Of a stretch of 64,000 nucleotides of DNA, positions 1 through 8,154 are shown one piece after another (the first letter of the stretch is position 1; each line of letters begins with the position of its first letter). The DNA is from Runella sp. SP2. GTDB taxonomy: Bacteria > Bacteroidota > Bacteroidia > Cytophagales > Spirosomataceae. Position numbers and translations under genes: made by a program. The DNA lies in the NCBI RefSeq assembly GCF_003711225.1, contig NZ_CP031030.1, forward strand, positions 5,518,001 to 5,582,000, given 5' to 3'. Under the pieces are notes generated by a model, which ran no database searches, had not been told where the DNA came from, and saw nothing but the letters and a program-made list of their open reading frames with translations.

Positions 1-2460
1 CAATCGAACCGCGATTTCATACAGGCTATCGTGTTCGGGGTTAATCGCCCAGATAAAGTCTTTGGTCCCTTGGTACATTCGATTGGCATTATCGCTGATT
101 TTGGTCAACAATTCCCCTACTTCGCCTCCCGCTTGGCCATTCATTCGGTTTTTCACCAATTCGGTCAAAAGGGAAATTCGCGTGAGGGTATTTCCAAACT
201 CATCGTGTAAATCTTGGGCAGCTAGTTTCCGAACGCGCTCGTTTTCCTCCAATTTTGCTCGCTCAAGCGCAAGCAGTTGTCGAACATGATTATCATAAAG
301 CAGTTTTGCCACTGCCGCCACCAGTAGAAAAAGGAGTCCATAAAACCACCACGTTTTCCAAAAAGGCGGGGTAATCACCAGCGATAGCTGTAGGTAATCT
401 CGGTCGTTCCACTTTCCTTCGTTATTGGCCGCCTTCACCCATAATTTATAATTCCCAGGATTGAGGTTGGTAAAATCGACAAAGCGACGCGTGCCCGTAT
501 AGACCCAATCTTTATCGAAGCCTTCGAGACGGTACGCAAACTGATTGCTAGAAGGATTGGTATAGTCCAATGCTGCCCACTCAAAGGAGAAAAAATTTTC
601 GTCGTAATCTAAACGAATGGGCTGACCGCTCGCAATGATGCTATCTAAATGAACAACTGGTTTTTCAAACTTTTTAAAAGAACGTAGCAAAATCCGTGGG
701 AGGTGGTTGTTTATCACCAATTCATCGGGGCGAAAACTGAGCAACATTCCGTTTCCACCCACAAAAAACTCCCCATCGGGGCTGCGATGAAAACCTCCCG
801 AGTTGAATTCTAATCCTCCCAAGCCATCTTGGCTGGTGTAGGTGCGAAATGTTTTCTTTTCAGGATTGAAGCGAATAAGCCCTCCGTTGGTCGTCAACCA
901 CAAATTCCCCGCTTTATCGCTCATAGCCCCATAGACAAACGAATTGGTAAGGCCATTTTTTTCGGTAAAATGTTCAAATTCTACTTTTCCATTTTGGTGT
1001 TTTGCCAAACTCAATCCCTTGGCCGAACATATCCAAACGCGTTGTTTGGCGTCCACATGCACGTCCAATATCATATTACTAATGAGTGACTTTACATCGT
1101 TGGGATTGTTTTGAAACAAACGGGCGTATTGATTTTGCGCGGGCCAATAGATTAACCCTTGCCGCATTCCAATCCACATTCCTCCTTTGGCATCACGCTG
1201 GATCGTCCCTACTGATTCCAGTTTTGCTTTGGTGGTCTTAGAAACAGGCAGCTCTTTCCACGTACGAACTTTTTTTTGCGGGTCAATTTGTGCCAAGTAT
1301 CCCCGCGTCCCTACCCAAACTTGTTGGCTTGGGTCTTCATAAATTCGCAATACCCACGGCTGACCGCCTTCGTACAGTGGCAGGTTAAACGGTTCAAATC
1401 GTTGCTGGGCATTGTCCAAATGAAACAACCCCGTATTTCCTCCTACCCAAACACTACCCTGTGTATCTTCCAAAGAGGTTTCGACGATGGTATTGGGCGG
1501 AGTTTTATACGTTCGGATGTCGTGCGTTGCCCGATGAATACGGTACAAGCCAGAATAAGAACCCACCCACAGGTGTCCTTTCTTATCGGTCGTTAACCCA
1601 AAAAACGTACGAGTAGCTACTGACTCTTGGGTAAAAAGACGTTCCCAGTGTTTAAATGTATTTTTGGAGCGACTGTATAATTGCACGCCCGCTTCGCGCG
1701 TTCCTATCCATACAATATCTTCATCGGCCTCATTGCCCTCGTACAAACAAGTGATATAGCTACTTTTCAAGCCGTTGGTATCAAAAAAATCTTCATCAAA
1801 AGCATCTAAAGGCACATACTGTTGCTTATCCGCTTCGTAGCGAAACCGATAGATACCTTGGCCACGTGTTCCGACCCACACAATGCCCAGGTGGTCGGTC
1901 ATGAGCGAAGAAACAGATACCTTCGCAGGAAGTAAGGGGGTAATTTGAGCCAATAATGCTTTTTTCGCATCATCGGGACTACGTTTTGTTACTTTAAACT
2001 CCGTTTCATTGGCAGCCATAACCCACCAAGTCGTTTTTGTCTGAACCCAAATGGCCTTATTTTTATCTTCAATGATTTGTAAAATGACCGTTTTGAGTTG
2101 CGAACTACGTCGAAACGTCCCTTTGGCAAAATCGTAACAGTTCAATCCTTTGGCAGTACCTACCCAAAAGCGCTGTTTGGAGTCTTCGTGAAGCGTAGTA
2201 ATAAAATCATCGGACAAGGAGGTAGAGTCAAAAGGCGTTTGACGAAAAACCTGCACTCGCTGGCCGTCGTAACAATTGAGGCCATCTTGCGTCCCAAACC
2301 ACATCAAACCACGGTGGTCTTGTAAAATACAGTGAACTTCGTTTTGGCTTAGCCCCTCGTTGGTTCCTAAATGATTCCAAAAGTCAAAGCCAATCGGTGG
2401 CGCAGCGTTTGCCCAAGCCGCCCACATCCACATAAGCCCGATGAGTAGTTTCGTTTTCAT
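1..2460 (-). CDS. Beta-propeller two-component sensor histidine kinase, 3' end outside window
   Basis: This is an open frame of 820 codons running off the left edge with no stop, so the gene is partial. It starts MKTKLLIGLM with a short signal peptide. The N-terminal 650 or so residues read as two-component-regulator propeller repeats (NEGLSQNEV, then WFGTQDGL and WVGTAKGL). They are followed by a Y_Y_Y domain (about 600-690), one membrane segment (about 700-720, WWFYGLLFLLVAAVAKL) and a HisKA_3-type dimerisation helix with DLHDEFGN near residue 750, whose His is the likely phosphoacceptor. The ATPase domain lies beyond position 1. Family knowledge: such proteins sense periplasmic ligands, often glycans, and signal to a regulator. 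The gene is divergent from prfA. The ligand is unknown; the architecture call is secure. Confidence 0.9.
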   Translation of the reverse strand, partial: MKTKLLIGLMWMWAAWANAAPPIGFDFWNHLGTNEGLSQNEVHCILQDHRGLMWFGTQDGLNCYDGQRVQVFRQTPFDSTSLSDDFITTLHEDSKQRFWVGTAKGLNCYDFAKGTFRRSSQLKTVILQIIEDKNKAIWVQTKTTWWVMAANETEFKVTKRSPDDAKKALLAQITPLLPAKVSVSSLMTDHLGIVWVGTRGQGIYRFRYEADKQQYVPLDAFDEDFFDTNGLKSSYITCLYEGNEADEDIVWIGTREAGVQLYSRSKNTFKHWERLFTQESVATRTFFGLTTDKKGHLWVGSYSGLYRIHRATHDIRTYKTPPNTIVETSLEDTQGSVWVGGNTGLFHLDNAQQRFEPFNLPLYEGGQPWVLRIYEDPSQQVWVGTRGYLAQIDPQKKVRTWKELPVSKTTKAKLESVGTIQRDAKGGMWIGMRQGLIYWPAQNQYARLFQNNPNDVKSLISNMILDVHVDAKQRVWICSAKGLSLAKHQNGKVEFEHFTEKNGLTNSFVYGAMSDKAGNLWLTTNGGLIRFNPEKKTFRTYTSQDGLGGLEFNSGGFHRSPDGEFFVGGNGMLLSFRPDELVINNHLPRILLRSFKKFEKPVVHLDSIIASGQPIRLDYDENFFSFEWAALDYTNPSSNQFAYRLEGFDKDWVYTGTRRFVDFTNLNPGNYKLWVKAANNEGKWNDRDYLQLSLVITPPFWKTWWFYGLLFLLVAAVAKLLYDNHVRQLLALERAKLEENERVRKLAAQDLHDEFGNTLTRISLLTELVKNRMNGQAGGEVGELLTKISDNANRMYQGTKDFIWAINPEHDSLYEIAVRL

Positions 2461-2531
2461 ACTTTCAAACAAAAGTATTGGTAACTGAGGGTTTACGCTT
2501 CCCCCAAAGTGGGTGAAATGTATTTTTGTCG

Positions 2532-2539
2532 TACCTTTG
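2532..2539 (+). promoter_or_regulatory. Putative -7 box of prfA promoter
   Basis: TACCTTTG matches the Bacteroidota TAnnTTTG element about 110 nt before prfA. No convincing TTTG lies 18-21 nt upstream, so this is tentative. Confidence 0.35.
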
Positions 2540-2649
2540 CATATTCAAAACGGATTTCATCAGAGTATCTGCTCTACATACCCCCTCGCAAGGCCAAACT
2601 TCTGATTATCTGCGGGGCTATGTAGTCATCAAAGAAACACAAAATACCA

Positions 2650-3726
2650 ATGTTAGAACAGTTAGAAGCTATAAAAGAGCGTTTCGAAGAGGTCTCGCAA
2701 CAAATTGTGCAGCCTGAGGTCGTTTCTGACCAAAAACGCTTTTCAAAATTGAGCAAAGAATACAAAGACTTAGACAAAATCGTACAGAAGTACCAAGCGT
2801 ACAAAAAAGTACTGAGCGACATCGAAGGCGCTAAAGACCTCGTTGCCAATGAAAGCGACGAAGATATGCGCGATATGGCTAAAGCGGAATTGACGGAGCT
2901 TCAACCGCAAGCCGAAGAACTTGAAGCAACGCTCAAAGATATGTTGATTCCCAAAGACCCTAACGATAGCCACAATGTCATTCTTGAAGTTCGTGGTGGA
3001 ACGGGCGGCGATGAAGCAGCGATTTTTGCGGGAGACTTGTTCCGCATGTATCAGCGTTTTTGCGACCGTATGGGCTGGAAAGTCGAAATCATGGACTTTA
3101 CCGAAGGAAGTACGGGCGGCTATAAAGAAATCATTGCCAGTATCATCGGCGAAGACGTGTACGGTAAGCTCAAATTTGAATCAGGTGCTCACCGCGTACA
3201 GCGCGTTCCTGTGACCGAATCGCAAGGACGGGTACACACTTCGGCAGCAACGGTAGCGGTATTGCCAGAAGTAGAAGACGTTGAAGAAGTAGAAATCAAC
3301 CCTGCCGACATCGAAATCATCACTTCGCGTTCGGGAGGTGCGGGTGGACAAAACGTCAACAAGGTAGAAACCAAAGTACAACTTACCCACAAACCAACGG
3401 GTATCGTGGTAGTATGTCAGGTAGAACGTAGCCAACACGGTAACCGCGAGCGCGCCATGAATATGCTTCGTTCAAAACTGTACGAAATGGAATTGAAGAA
3501 GCAAAACGAAGCCGTTTCGTCGCAGCGTAAGTCGTTGGTGGGAAGTGGTGACCGTTCGGATAAAATTCGTACCTATAACTACCCCCAAAGCCGCGTGACA
3601 GACCACCGCATTGGTTACACCATTTACAACTTACCTGCCTTTATGGAAGGTGAAATTGGTGATTTTATTGAGCAACTTCGGATTGCCGACAATGCCGAAC
3701 GCATGAAAGAAGGAATCACGGCGTAA
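2650..3726 (+). CDS. prfA: Peptide chain release factor 1
   Basis: Class I release factor of 358 residues, the normal RF1 length. It recognises UAA and UAG and triggers peptidyl-tRNA hydrolysis on the ribosome. Visible signatures are the catalytic GGQ loop ([11 protein letters not shown], about residue 232) and the RF1 codon-recognition PxT motif as PVT ([12 protein letters not shown]). RF2 would carry SPF here. The start [12 protein letters not shown] matches the family N-terminus and no frameshift is present, as expected for RF1. It is transcribed alone: divergent from the sensor kinase and followed by a strong terminator. Confidence 0.97.
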   Translation: MLEQLEAIKERFEEVSQQIVQPEVVSDQKRFSKLSKEYKDLDKIVQKYQAYKKVLSDIEGAKDLVANESDEDMRDMAKAELTELQPQAEELEATLKDMLIPKDPNDSHNVILEVRGGTGGDEAAIFAGDLFRMYQRFCDRMGWKVEIMDFTEGSTGGYKEIIASIIGEDVYGKLKFESGAHRVQRVPVTESQGRVHTSAATVAVLPEVEDVEEVEINPADIEIITSRSGGAGGQNVNKVETKVQLTHKPTGIVVVCQVERSQHGNRERAMNMLRSKLYEMELKKQNEAVSSQRKSLVGSGDRSDKIRTYNYPQSRVTDHRIGYTIYNLPAFMEGEIGDFIEQLRIADNAERMKEGITA

Positions 3727-3745
3727 CACGCTCGCATTTATAGCA

Positions 3746-3777
3746 CCTGACAGCAGAAAATGTTGTCAGGTTTTTTT
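3746..3777 (+). terminator. Rho-independent terminator after prfA
   Basis: CCTGACA (3746-3752) pairs with TGTCAGG (3764-3770) and is followed by seven T. Confidence 0.85.
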
Positions 3778-3856
3778 ATGCTTTCTGGTAGCGTGCGTAG
3801 CAGATTTTCGTTAGATTTCGTTGTTTTTGTTCCCCTTTACAATCTTACCTTATCAC

Positions 3857-4291
3857 ATGGAAAAGCAAATTACCAAACATTACACCAACGGCGAAGTAAC
3901 CGTTGTGTGGCAACCGCACCTCTGTGTTCACTCTGCCATTTGTTTTCGCGGGCTTCCTAATGTTTTCGACCCACGCAAACGCCCTTGGGTAACGACCGAA
4001 GGCGGAAGCACCATTGCGATTGTGGAACAAATTCAGAAATGTCCTTCGGGGGCTTTATCGTATTTTATGAATACCCAAGTAGAAGAGCAAGAACCCGTAG
4101 AAGTCGAAACCGAAACCATCATCGAAATTCTTCCTAAAGGGCCTTTGTTGGTTTATGGCAATTTAAAGGTCAAAGACGCAGCAGGCAACGAAACCAAAAA
4201 ATCACAGGTAACAGCCTTTTGCCGTTGTGGCCAATCGGGCAACAAACCATATTGCGACGGCTCACACGTCACGGCCAAATTTGAAGGATAA
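3857..4291 (+). CDS. Dual iron-sulfur protein: mono-cluster Fer4_19 plus CDGSH domain
   Basis: 144 residues from MEKQITKHYT; an upstream in-frame ATG at 3821 would add 12 residues unlike the family. The N-terminal half is the divergent mono-cluster 4Fe-4S (YjdI/Fer4_19) domain, with LCVHSAICFRGLP and a second cysteine motif KCPSGAL. The C-terminal half ends in FCRCGQSGNKPYCDGSH, the three-Cys one-His ligand set of CDGSH 2Fe-2S proteins. Family knowledge puts such proteins in electron transfer or Fe-S storage; no specific partner is known. It stands alone between the prfA terminator and a membrane acyltransferase-like gene. Domain assignment is firm, physiological role unknown. Confidence 0.88.
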   Translation: MEKQITKHYTNGEVTVVWQPHLCVHSAICFRGLPNVFDPRKRPWVTTEGGSTIAIVEQIQKCPSGALSYFMNTQVEEQEPVEVETETIIEILPKGPLLVYGNLKVKDAAGNETKKSQVTAFCRCGQSGNKPYCDGSHVTAKFEG

Positions 4292-4355
4292 GTAAATAGT
4301 ACATTCGACCTTTGCGGGCGTACCTTTCTAAAACCCGAATTATCTAACTACCCCT

Positions 4356-5480
4356 ATGAATTCACCTTCTACCGATTCTCGCCCCAAACGGTTACTGTCG
4401 CTCGATGCCTTGCGAGGCTTTGATATGTTCTGGATTGCGGGGGGCGAAAACATTTTCCATGCGCTGGCTGAAGCTACTGGCTGGGCGGGAGCCATCTTAA
4501 TGGCCGAACAACTCTCTCACCCCGAATGGAACGGCTTTCGAGCGTATGACCTTATTTTTCCTTTGTTTTTGTTTTTGGCAGGCGTTTCTACGCCTTTTTC
4601 GCTCGGCCGCCGCATGGAGCAAGGTGCAGACCGCTCGCAATTGCTTCGCAAAATCATCCAACGCGGACTCACACTTGTCTTGTTAGGTATTATTTACAAC
4701 AACGGACTTGAAATCAAACCCTTGTCAGAGATGCGTTTCCCAAGTGTTTTGGCTCGGATTGGTTTGGCAGGGATGTTTGCCCAAATTATTTACCTTTATT
4801 TCAGCACAAAAGCGCAATACATCTGGTTTGTTTCGCTATTGCTGGGTTATTGGGCCTTTGTGATGCTTGTGCCAGTGCCAGGTTGCGGAGCAGGCCACAT
4901 GACGATGGAGTGCAACCCCGTGAGTTATCTTGACCACCTGATTATTCCAGGGCATTTGCACAAGGGCATCCACGACCCCGAAGGTTTGTTTTCTACCTTC
5001 CCTGCCATTGCTACGGGACTATTGGGTATTTTTGCGGGAAATTTACTCCACGCCGATGAACGCTCTACGAGCCGCCAACAAAAAACGCTTTACCTTTTTG
5101 TGGTAGGCATCGTTTTTTTAGTGCTAGGAAAACTTTGGGATTACGTTTTTCCCATCAATAAAAACCTTTGGACGAGCTCATTTGTGTTGTTTGTAGGTGG
5201 CTGGAGCCTCGTTTTATTGTCCATTTTTTACTGGATTATTGACGTTCAAAACTGGAACCGTTGGGCGTGGGTACTGGCCGTTATTGGTATGAACTCCATC
5301 CTTATATATATGAGCGATAGCTTCTTCGATTTTCATTATACCTCGGAGCGCATGTTTGTAGGAATCGTCAAGTATTTCTCTGAACCCTTCCAAAAGGTAT
5401 TTTACAGCATTGGATTCGTAGTAGTCGAATGGCTCGTTTTGTACTTCCTTTATAAGAAGAAAGTCTTTTTGAAGGTGTAG
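4356..5480 (+). CDS. DUF5009/HGSNAT-like polytopic membrane protein
   Basis: 374 residues with about ten hydrophobic segments. It opens with RLLSLDALRGFDMFWI, the hallmark first helix of the DUF5009/DUF1624 family related to heparan-alpha-glucosaminide N-acetyltransferase. Members are thought to pass acetyl groups across the membrane to sugars, so a role in cell-envelope or glycan acetylation is possible but not shown. The sequence seems full length, ending in a lysine-rich tail (YKKKVFLKV). It is a single-gene unit closed by a long bidirectional terminator shared with the convergent doxX-like gene. Confidence 0.85.
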   Translation: MNSPSTDSRPKRLLSLDALRGFDMFWIAGGENIFHALAEATGWAGAILMAEQLSHPEWNGFRAYDLIFPLFLFLAGVSTPFSLGRRMEQGADRSQLLRKIIQRGLTLVLLGIIYNNGLEIKPLSEMRFPSVLARIGLAGMFAQIIYLYFSTKAQYIWFVSLLLGYWAFVMLVPVPGCGAGHMTMECNPVSYLDHLIIPGHLHKGIHDPEGLFSTFPAIATGLLGIFAGNLLHADERSTSRQQKTLYLFVVGIVFLVLGKLWDYVFPINKNLWTSSFVLFVGGWSLVLLSIFYWIIDVQNWNRWAWVLAVIGMNSILIYMSDSFFDFHYTSERMFVGIVKYFSEPFQKVFYSIGFVVVEWLVLYFLYKKKVFLKV

Positions 5481-5490
5481 GTCAGGATTT

Positions 5491-5541
5491 GTTAAATAAA
5501 AAAGGCGCTGGAAATAAAATTCAGCGCCTTTTTTATTTAAC
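5491..5541. terminator. Bidirectional terminator, 20-bp perfect arms
   Basis: Arms 5491-5510 and 5522-5541 are perfectly complementary, with an 11-nt loop, a GGCGCTG core and A/T flanks giving a U-tract on either strand. It lies exactly between two convergent stops. Confidence 0.92.
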
Positions 5542-5543
5542 AG

Positions 5544-5882
5544 CTACGTAAACTGGTACGCCCACCAAATAAGAACTCCTTGTAAGGGCAATCGTAAAAC
5601 AAGTATCCATTGAGGAATTTTATGAAATTTACCTGAAGTCAACATATAGATATTCGCAGGAAAAATGGCAATAAACAGCAAGATACATCCCCATGCCGCC
5701 GAGTTTCTTGTAAAATTCACCAACAAGCCTATTCCTAAAAGTATTTCTGCCACTCCCGATAAAAAAATCCACAGTTGGTGAGCAGGTATCCATGGAGGCA
5801 TCATTGGTTTATACAATTTCGGATTGATGAGATGCACTACCCCTGCAATTATCAAGAGTCCTCCCAAGACATAGGCACTCAT
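5544..5882 (-). CDS. DoxX-like family small membrane protein
   Basis: 112 residues with four hydrophobic helices. The pattern GGLLIIAGVVHLINPK followed by PPWIPAH and a glycine-rich second helix (VAEILLGIGLLV) is typical of DoxX-like membrane proteins, whose biochemical role is poorly defined. Its ATG overlaps the rlmN stop by 4 nt (ATGA), so the two are probably co-transcribed and translationally coupled. The stop sits two bases from the bidirectional terminator. There is no evidence for a specific redox partner. Confidence 0.82.
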   Translation of the reverse strand: MSAYVLGGLLIIAGVVHLINPKLYKPMMPPWIPAHQLWIFLSGVAEILLGIGLLVNFTRNSAAWGCILLFIAIFPANIYMLTSGKFHKIPQWILVLRLPLQGVLIWWAYQFT

Positions 5883-6946
5883 TCTTGTTCCGATTTTTCA
5901 CGGTTGGCTAACTGCCCACAGGCCGCATCAATGTCTTTACCTCGGCTGCGGCGAACGTTAACCACGACGCCTTTGTCTTCCAAAAATTTGGCAAACTGAG
6001 TCAGCTTATCGACACCCGTGTTTTTGAAATCGGCTTCGGCAATGGGGTTGTATTCGATGATGTTTACTTTTGAAGGCACTTTTTTGGTAAACTCCCACAA
6101 TTCCCTGGCGTCCTGAATGGTATCGTTGAAATTGTAAAACACGATGTATTCAAACGTGATGCGGTTCTGGGTTTTACGGTAAAAATGCTGCAACGCCTCC
6201 GCCAAGTTTTTCAACGAATTCGACTCATTGATAGGCATGATTTTGTTGCGCTTTTCGTCGTTGGCCGCATGGAGCGACAATGCCAAGTTAAATTTTACGC
6301 CATCGTCGCCTAATTTGGTAATCATTTTGGCGATACCCGCCGTAGAAACCGTAATTCGCTTGGGCGACATTCCCAGTCCATCGGGTGAGGTGATTTTTTC
6401 CACTGATTCAAGCACGTTGGCATAGTTGAGCAGGGGTTCACCCATTCCCATATACACAATGTTCGACAAAGGAATTCCGTAGTTTTCCTTGGCTTGGCGG
6501 TCGATGGCCACCACTTGGTCGTACATTTCCGCCGCGTCGAGGTTACGTTTACGATCCATGTAGCCCGTCGCACAAAACTTACAGGTCAACGAACACCCTA
6601 CTTGGCTCGACACACAGGCCGTCATGCGATCGTCGGCAGGAATCAAGACCCCTTCAATTAGATGGCTATCGTGCAGTCGGAAGGCCGACTTGATGGTTCC
6701 GTCCGAGCTTTTTTGGGATTTGGCCGTTGCAATCGACTTTATTTCAAAATGGGTATCCAATAACTCCCTTGTTTTGAGCGAGAGATTACTCATTTGTTCA
6801 AACGACGTAGCGGATTTTTTCCACAGCCATTCGGCAATTTGTTTGGCACGAAAACCTTGTTCTCCGTGGGCCGCTAACCAGTCTTTCAACTGTGCCACCG
6901 ACAGTTTACGAATATCTTGCTTTTTTATGGTTGTTGTTTCTATCAT
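5879..6946 (-). CDS. rlmN: Dual-specificity 23S rRNA A2503/tRNA A37 C2-methyltransferase RlmN
   Basis: Radical-SAM enzyme of 355 residues that methylates C2 of A2503 in 23S rRNA and, in characterised homologues, A37 of some tRNAs. The radical-SAM cluster motif CSLTCKFC is followed by ATGYMDRKRNL. The C-terminal RGKDIDAACGQLA holds the second methyl-carrying cysteine. The start chosen is MIETTTIKKQD: it lies after a promoter and leader hairpin, while the upstream in-frame start would place coding sequence across both. It is first gene of an operon with the doxX-like gene. Confidence 0.95.
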   Translation of the reverse strand: MIETTTIKKQDIRKLSVAQLKDWLAAHGEQGFRAKQIAEWLWKKSATSFEQMSNLSLKTRELLDTHFEIKSIATAKSQKSSDGTIKSAFRLHDSHLIEGVLIPADDRMTACVSSQVGCSLTCKFCATGYMDRKRNLDAAEMYDQVVAIDRQAKENYGIPLSNIVYMGMGEPLLNYANVLESVEKITSPDGLGMSPKRITVSTAGIAKMITKLGDDGVKFNLALSLHAANDEKRNKIMPINESNSLKNLAEALQHFYRKTQNRITFEYIVFYNFNDTIQDARELWEFTKKVPSKVNIIEYNPIAEADFKNTGVDKLTQFAKFLEDKGVVVNVRRSRGKDIDAACGQLANREKSEQE

Positions 6947-6957
6947 GTTATAAAGAC

Positions 6958-6990
6958 GACAGTTTGGCCATTGCGATGAGCCAAACTGTC
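6958..6990 (-). other. Hairpin in rlmN leader
   Basis: GACAGTTTGGC (6958-6968) and GCCAAACTGTC (6980-6990) are perfect 11-bp arms with an 11-nt loop. It lies between the predicted rlmN start of transcription and its ATG, 34 nt after the oxidoreductase stop. It may be a terminator for the upstream gene, although the T-tract is poor, or a leader structure. Confidence 0.6.
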
Positions 6991-7000
6991 TTATTTTCTG

Positions 7001-7032
7001 CAAAGTTACTGGCTTTCAGGGCAATCATCCAA
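7001..7032 (-). promoter_or_regulatory. Putative rlmN promoter
   Basis: On the minus strand: TTG (7030-7032), 21 nt, TAACTTTG (7001-7008). It overlaps the 3' end of the upstream oxidoreductase gene. It places transcription start near 6994. Confidence 0.6.
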
Positions 7033-8038
7033 CTTTCAGGACAATCTTCCCAAATTGGGCACCACTATCCATGTGTTGTAAAGCGGTTTCAATCTCTTCT
7101 AAGGCAAAAACTTGATCCACAATAGGCTCAATTTGGTGCTCCCCCAAGAAGTAAATCATATCGGCAAATTCTGCCTCCGTCCCCATCGTTGACCCATATA
7201 TATTAAGTTGTTTGAAAAATACCTTCCCAGGCACGATGTCGGTAATATTCCCCGTAGTTCCGCCAAAAAAACAAATACTTGCTCCTGCCGTGGCAACATC
7301 TATCAATTTCGTAAAACTTGCCCCGCCTGCACTGTCGATGATGACGTTGAAATACCCACTACGGTCGCCCCCCGTGGCGGCAATTAGGTTTTTGGCCCAG
7401 TTAGCATCTTTGTAATTCACACCGCCTTTAGCTCCCAGCGCAATTGCCTTGGCAATTTTTTCGTCCGAACCCGACGTTACCCATACTTCTGCTCCCGCCG
7501 CTACTGCAAACTGAAGCACAAACAACGCCACTCCCCCGCCGATACCTGTTACCAGCACACGGTCACCCGCTTTCATACTTGCGCGCGACATGAGTGCCCG
7601 CCAGCCCGTCAAGCCAGCCAATGGCACGGCCGCTGCGGCTTCGTACGACAAATGGGTGGGTTTTGTCGCAAGGTATTTGGCTTCTACTTTGAGGTATTCG
7701 GCGAATGTTCCGTTGTCGGGCATTCCCAAAATTTTAAAGCTTTTACTGTAAAAAGCAGGATTTTCACCCCAATTGTGCGATGGGTTAATAATAACGTCTT
7801 TGCCTAGCCATTCTTCTGAAACGCCTTCTCCTACTTCTACCACCGTACCTGCACCGTCGGAGCCTAAAGTGGCGGGAAGTTTAATCCCAGGATAAAGACC
7901 TTGTTGAATAAAAACATCGCGATGATTGAGGGCGGCGGCTTTGATTTGCACCAGCACTTCACCCTTGCCCGCGCTTGGTTTTTCAACTTCTTGTACCGTA
8001 ACGGTTTGTTTGATTTCTGGAAGAATAGCGGCTTTCAT
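7025..8038 (-). CDS. Zinc-binding-dehydrogenase/quinone oxidoreductase family (MDR)
   Basis: 337 residues from MKAAILPEIKQTV; an upstream in-frame start would add 15 atypical residues. It has an N-terminal GroES-like domain (ALNHRDVF, LGSDGAGTVVEVG) and a C-terminal Rossmann NAD(P) fold with VTGIGGGVALFV and TSGSDEK. Catalytic-zinc Cys/His spacing is not evident and the first ligand position is LNHRD, as in quinone-oxidoreductase-type MDR proteins, so NADPH-dependent reduction of quinones or enones is likelier than alcohol oxidation. Substrate unknown. It lies upstream of rlmN on the same strand, separated by a hairpin and a separate promoter. Confidence 0.85.
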   Translation of the reverse strand: MKAAILPEIKQTVTVQEVEKPSAGKGEVLVQIKAAALNHRDVFIQQGLYPGIKLPATLGSDGAGTVVEVGEGVSEEWLGKDVIINPSHNWGENPAFYSKSFKILGMPDNGTFAEYLKVEAKYLATKPTHLSYEAAAAVPLAGLTGWRALMSRASMKAGDRVLVTGIGGGVALFVLQFAVAAGAEVWVTSGSDEKIAKAIALGAKGGVNYKDANWAKNLIAATGGDRSGYFNVIIDSAGGASFTKLIDVATAGASICFFGGTTGNITDIVPGKVFFKQLNIYGSTMGTEAEFADMIYFLGEHQIEPIVDQVFALEEIETALQHMDSGAQFGKIVLKVG

Positions 8039-8100
8039 ACAAAACAAAAAAGTTTTTTGAGTGTCAACTTCTTTCACAAACAACCTTTTGGGATGAATGG

Positions 8101-8132
8101 TTGACAGACCTCCAAAAATTTCGCTATTTTTG
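8101..8132 (+). promoter_or_regulatory. Putative promoter of the 8155 gene
   Basis: TTG (8101-8103), 21 nt, TATTTTTG (8125-8132), 22 nt before the ATG. Confidence 0.55.
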
Positions 8133-8154
8133 AACTAATAAGCCATGAATAGTT

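Noticed and set aside
62-2325. Several plus-strand open frames opposite the first gene
   Set aside because: They are antisense to a continuous 820-codon frame with clear sensor-kinase domains; none has a recognisable domain.
4280-4314. Promoter TTTG-N23-GACCTTTG upstream of the DUF5009 gene
   Set aside because: Spacer is at the limit and the -7 box has a mismatch; too weak to list as a feature.
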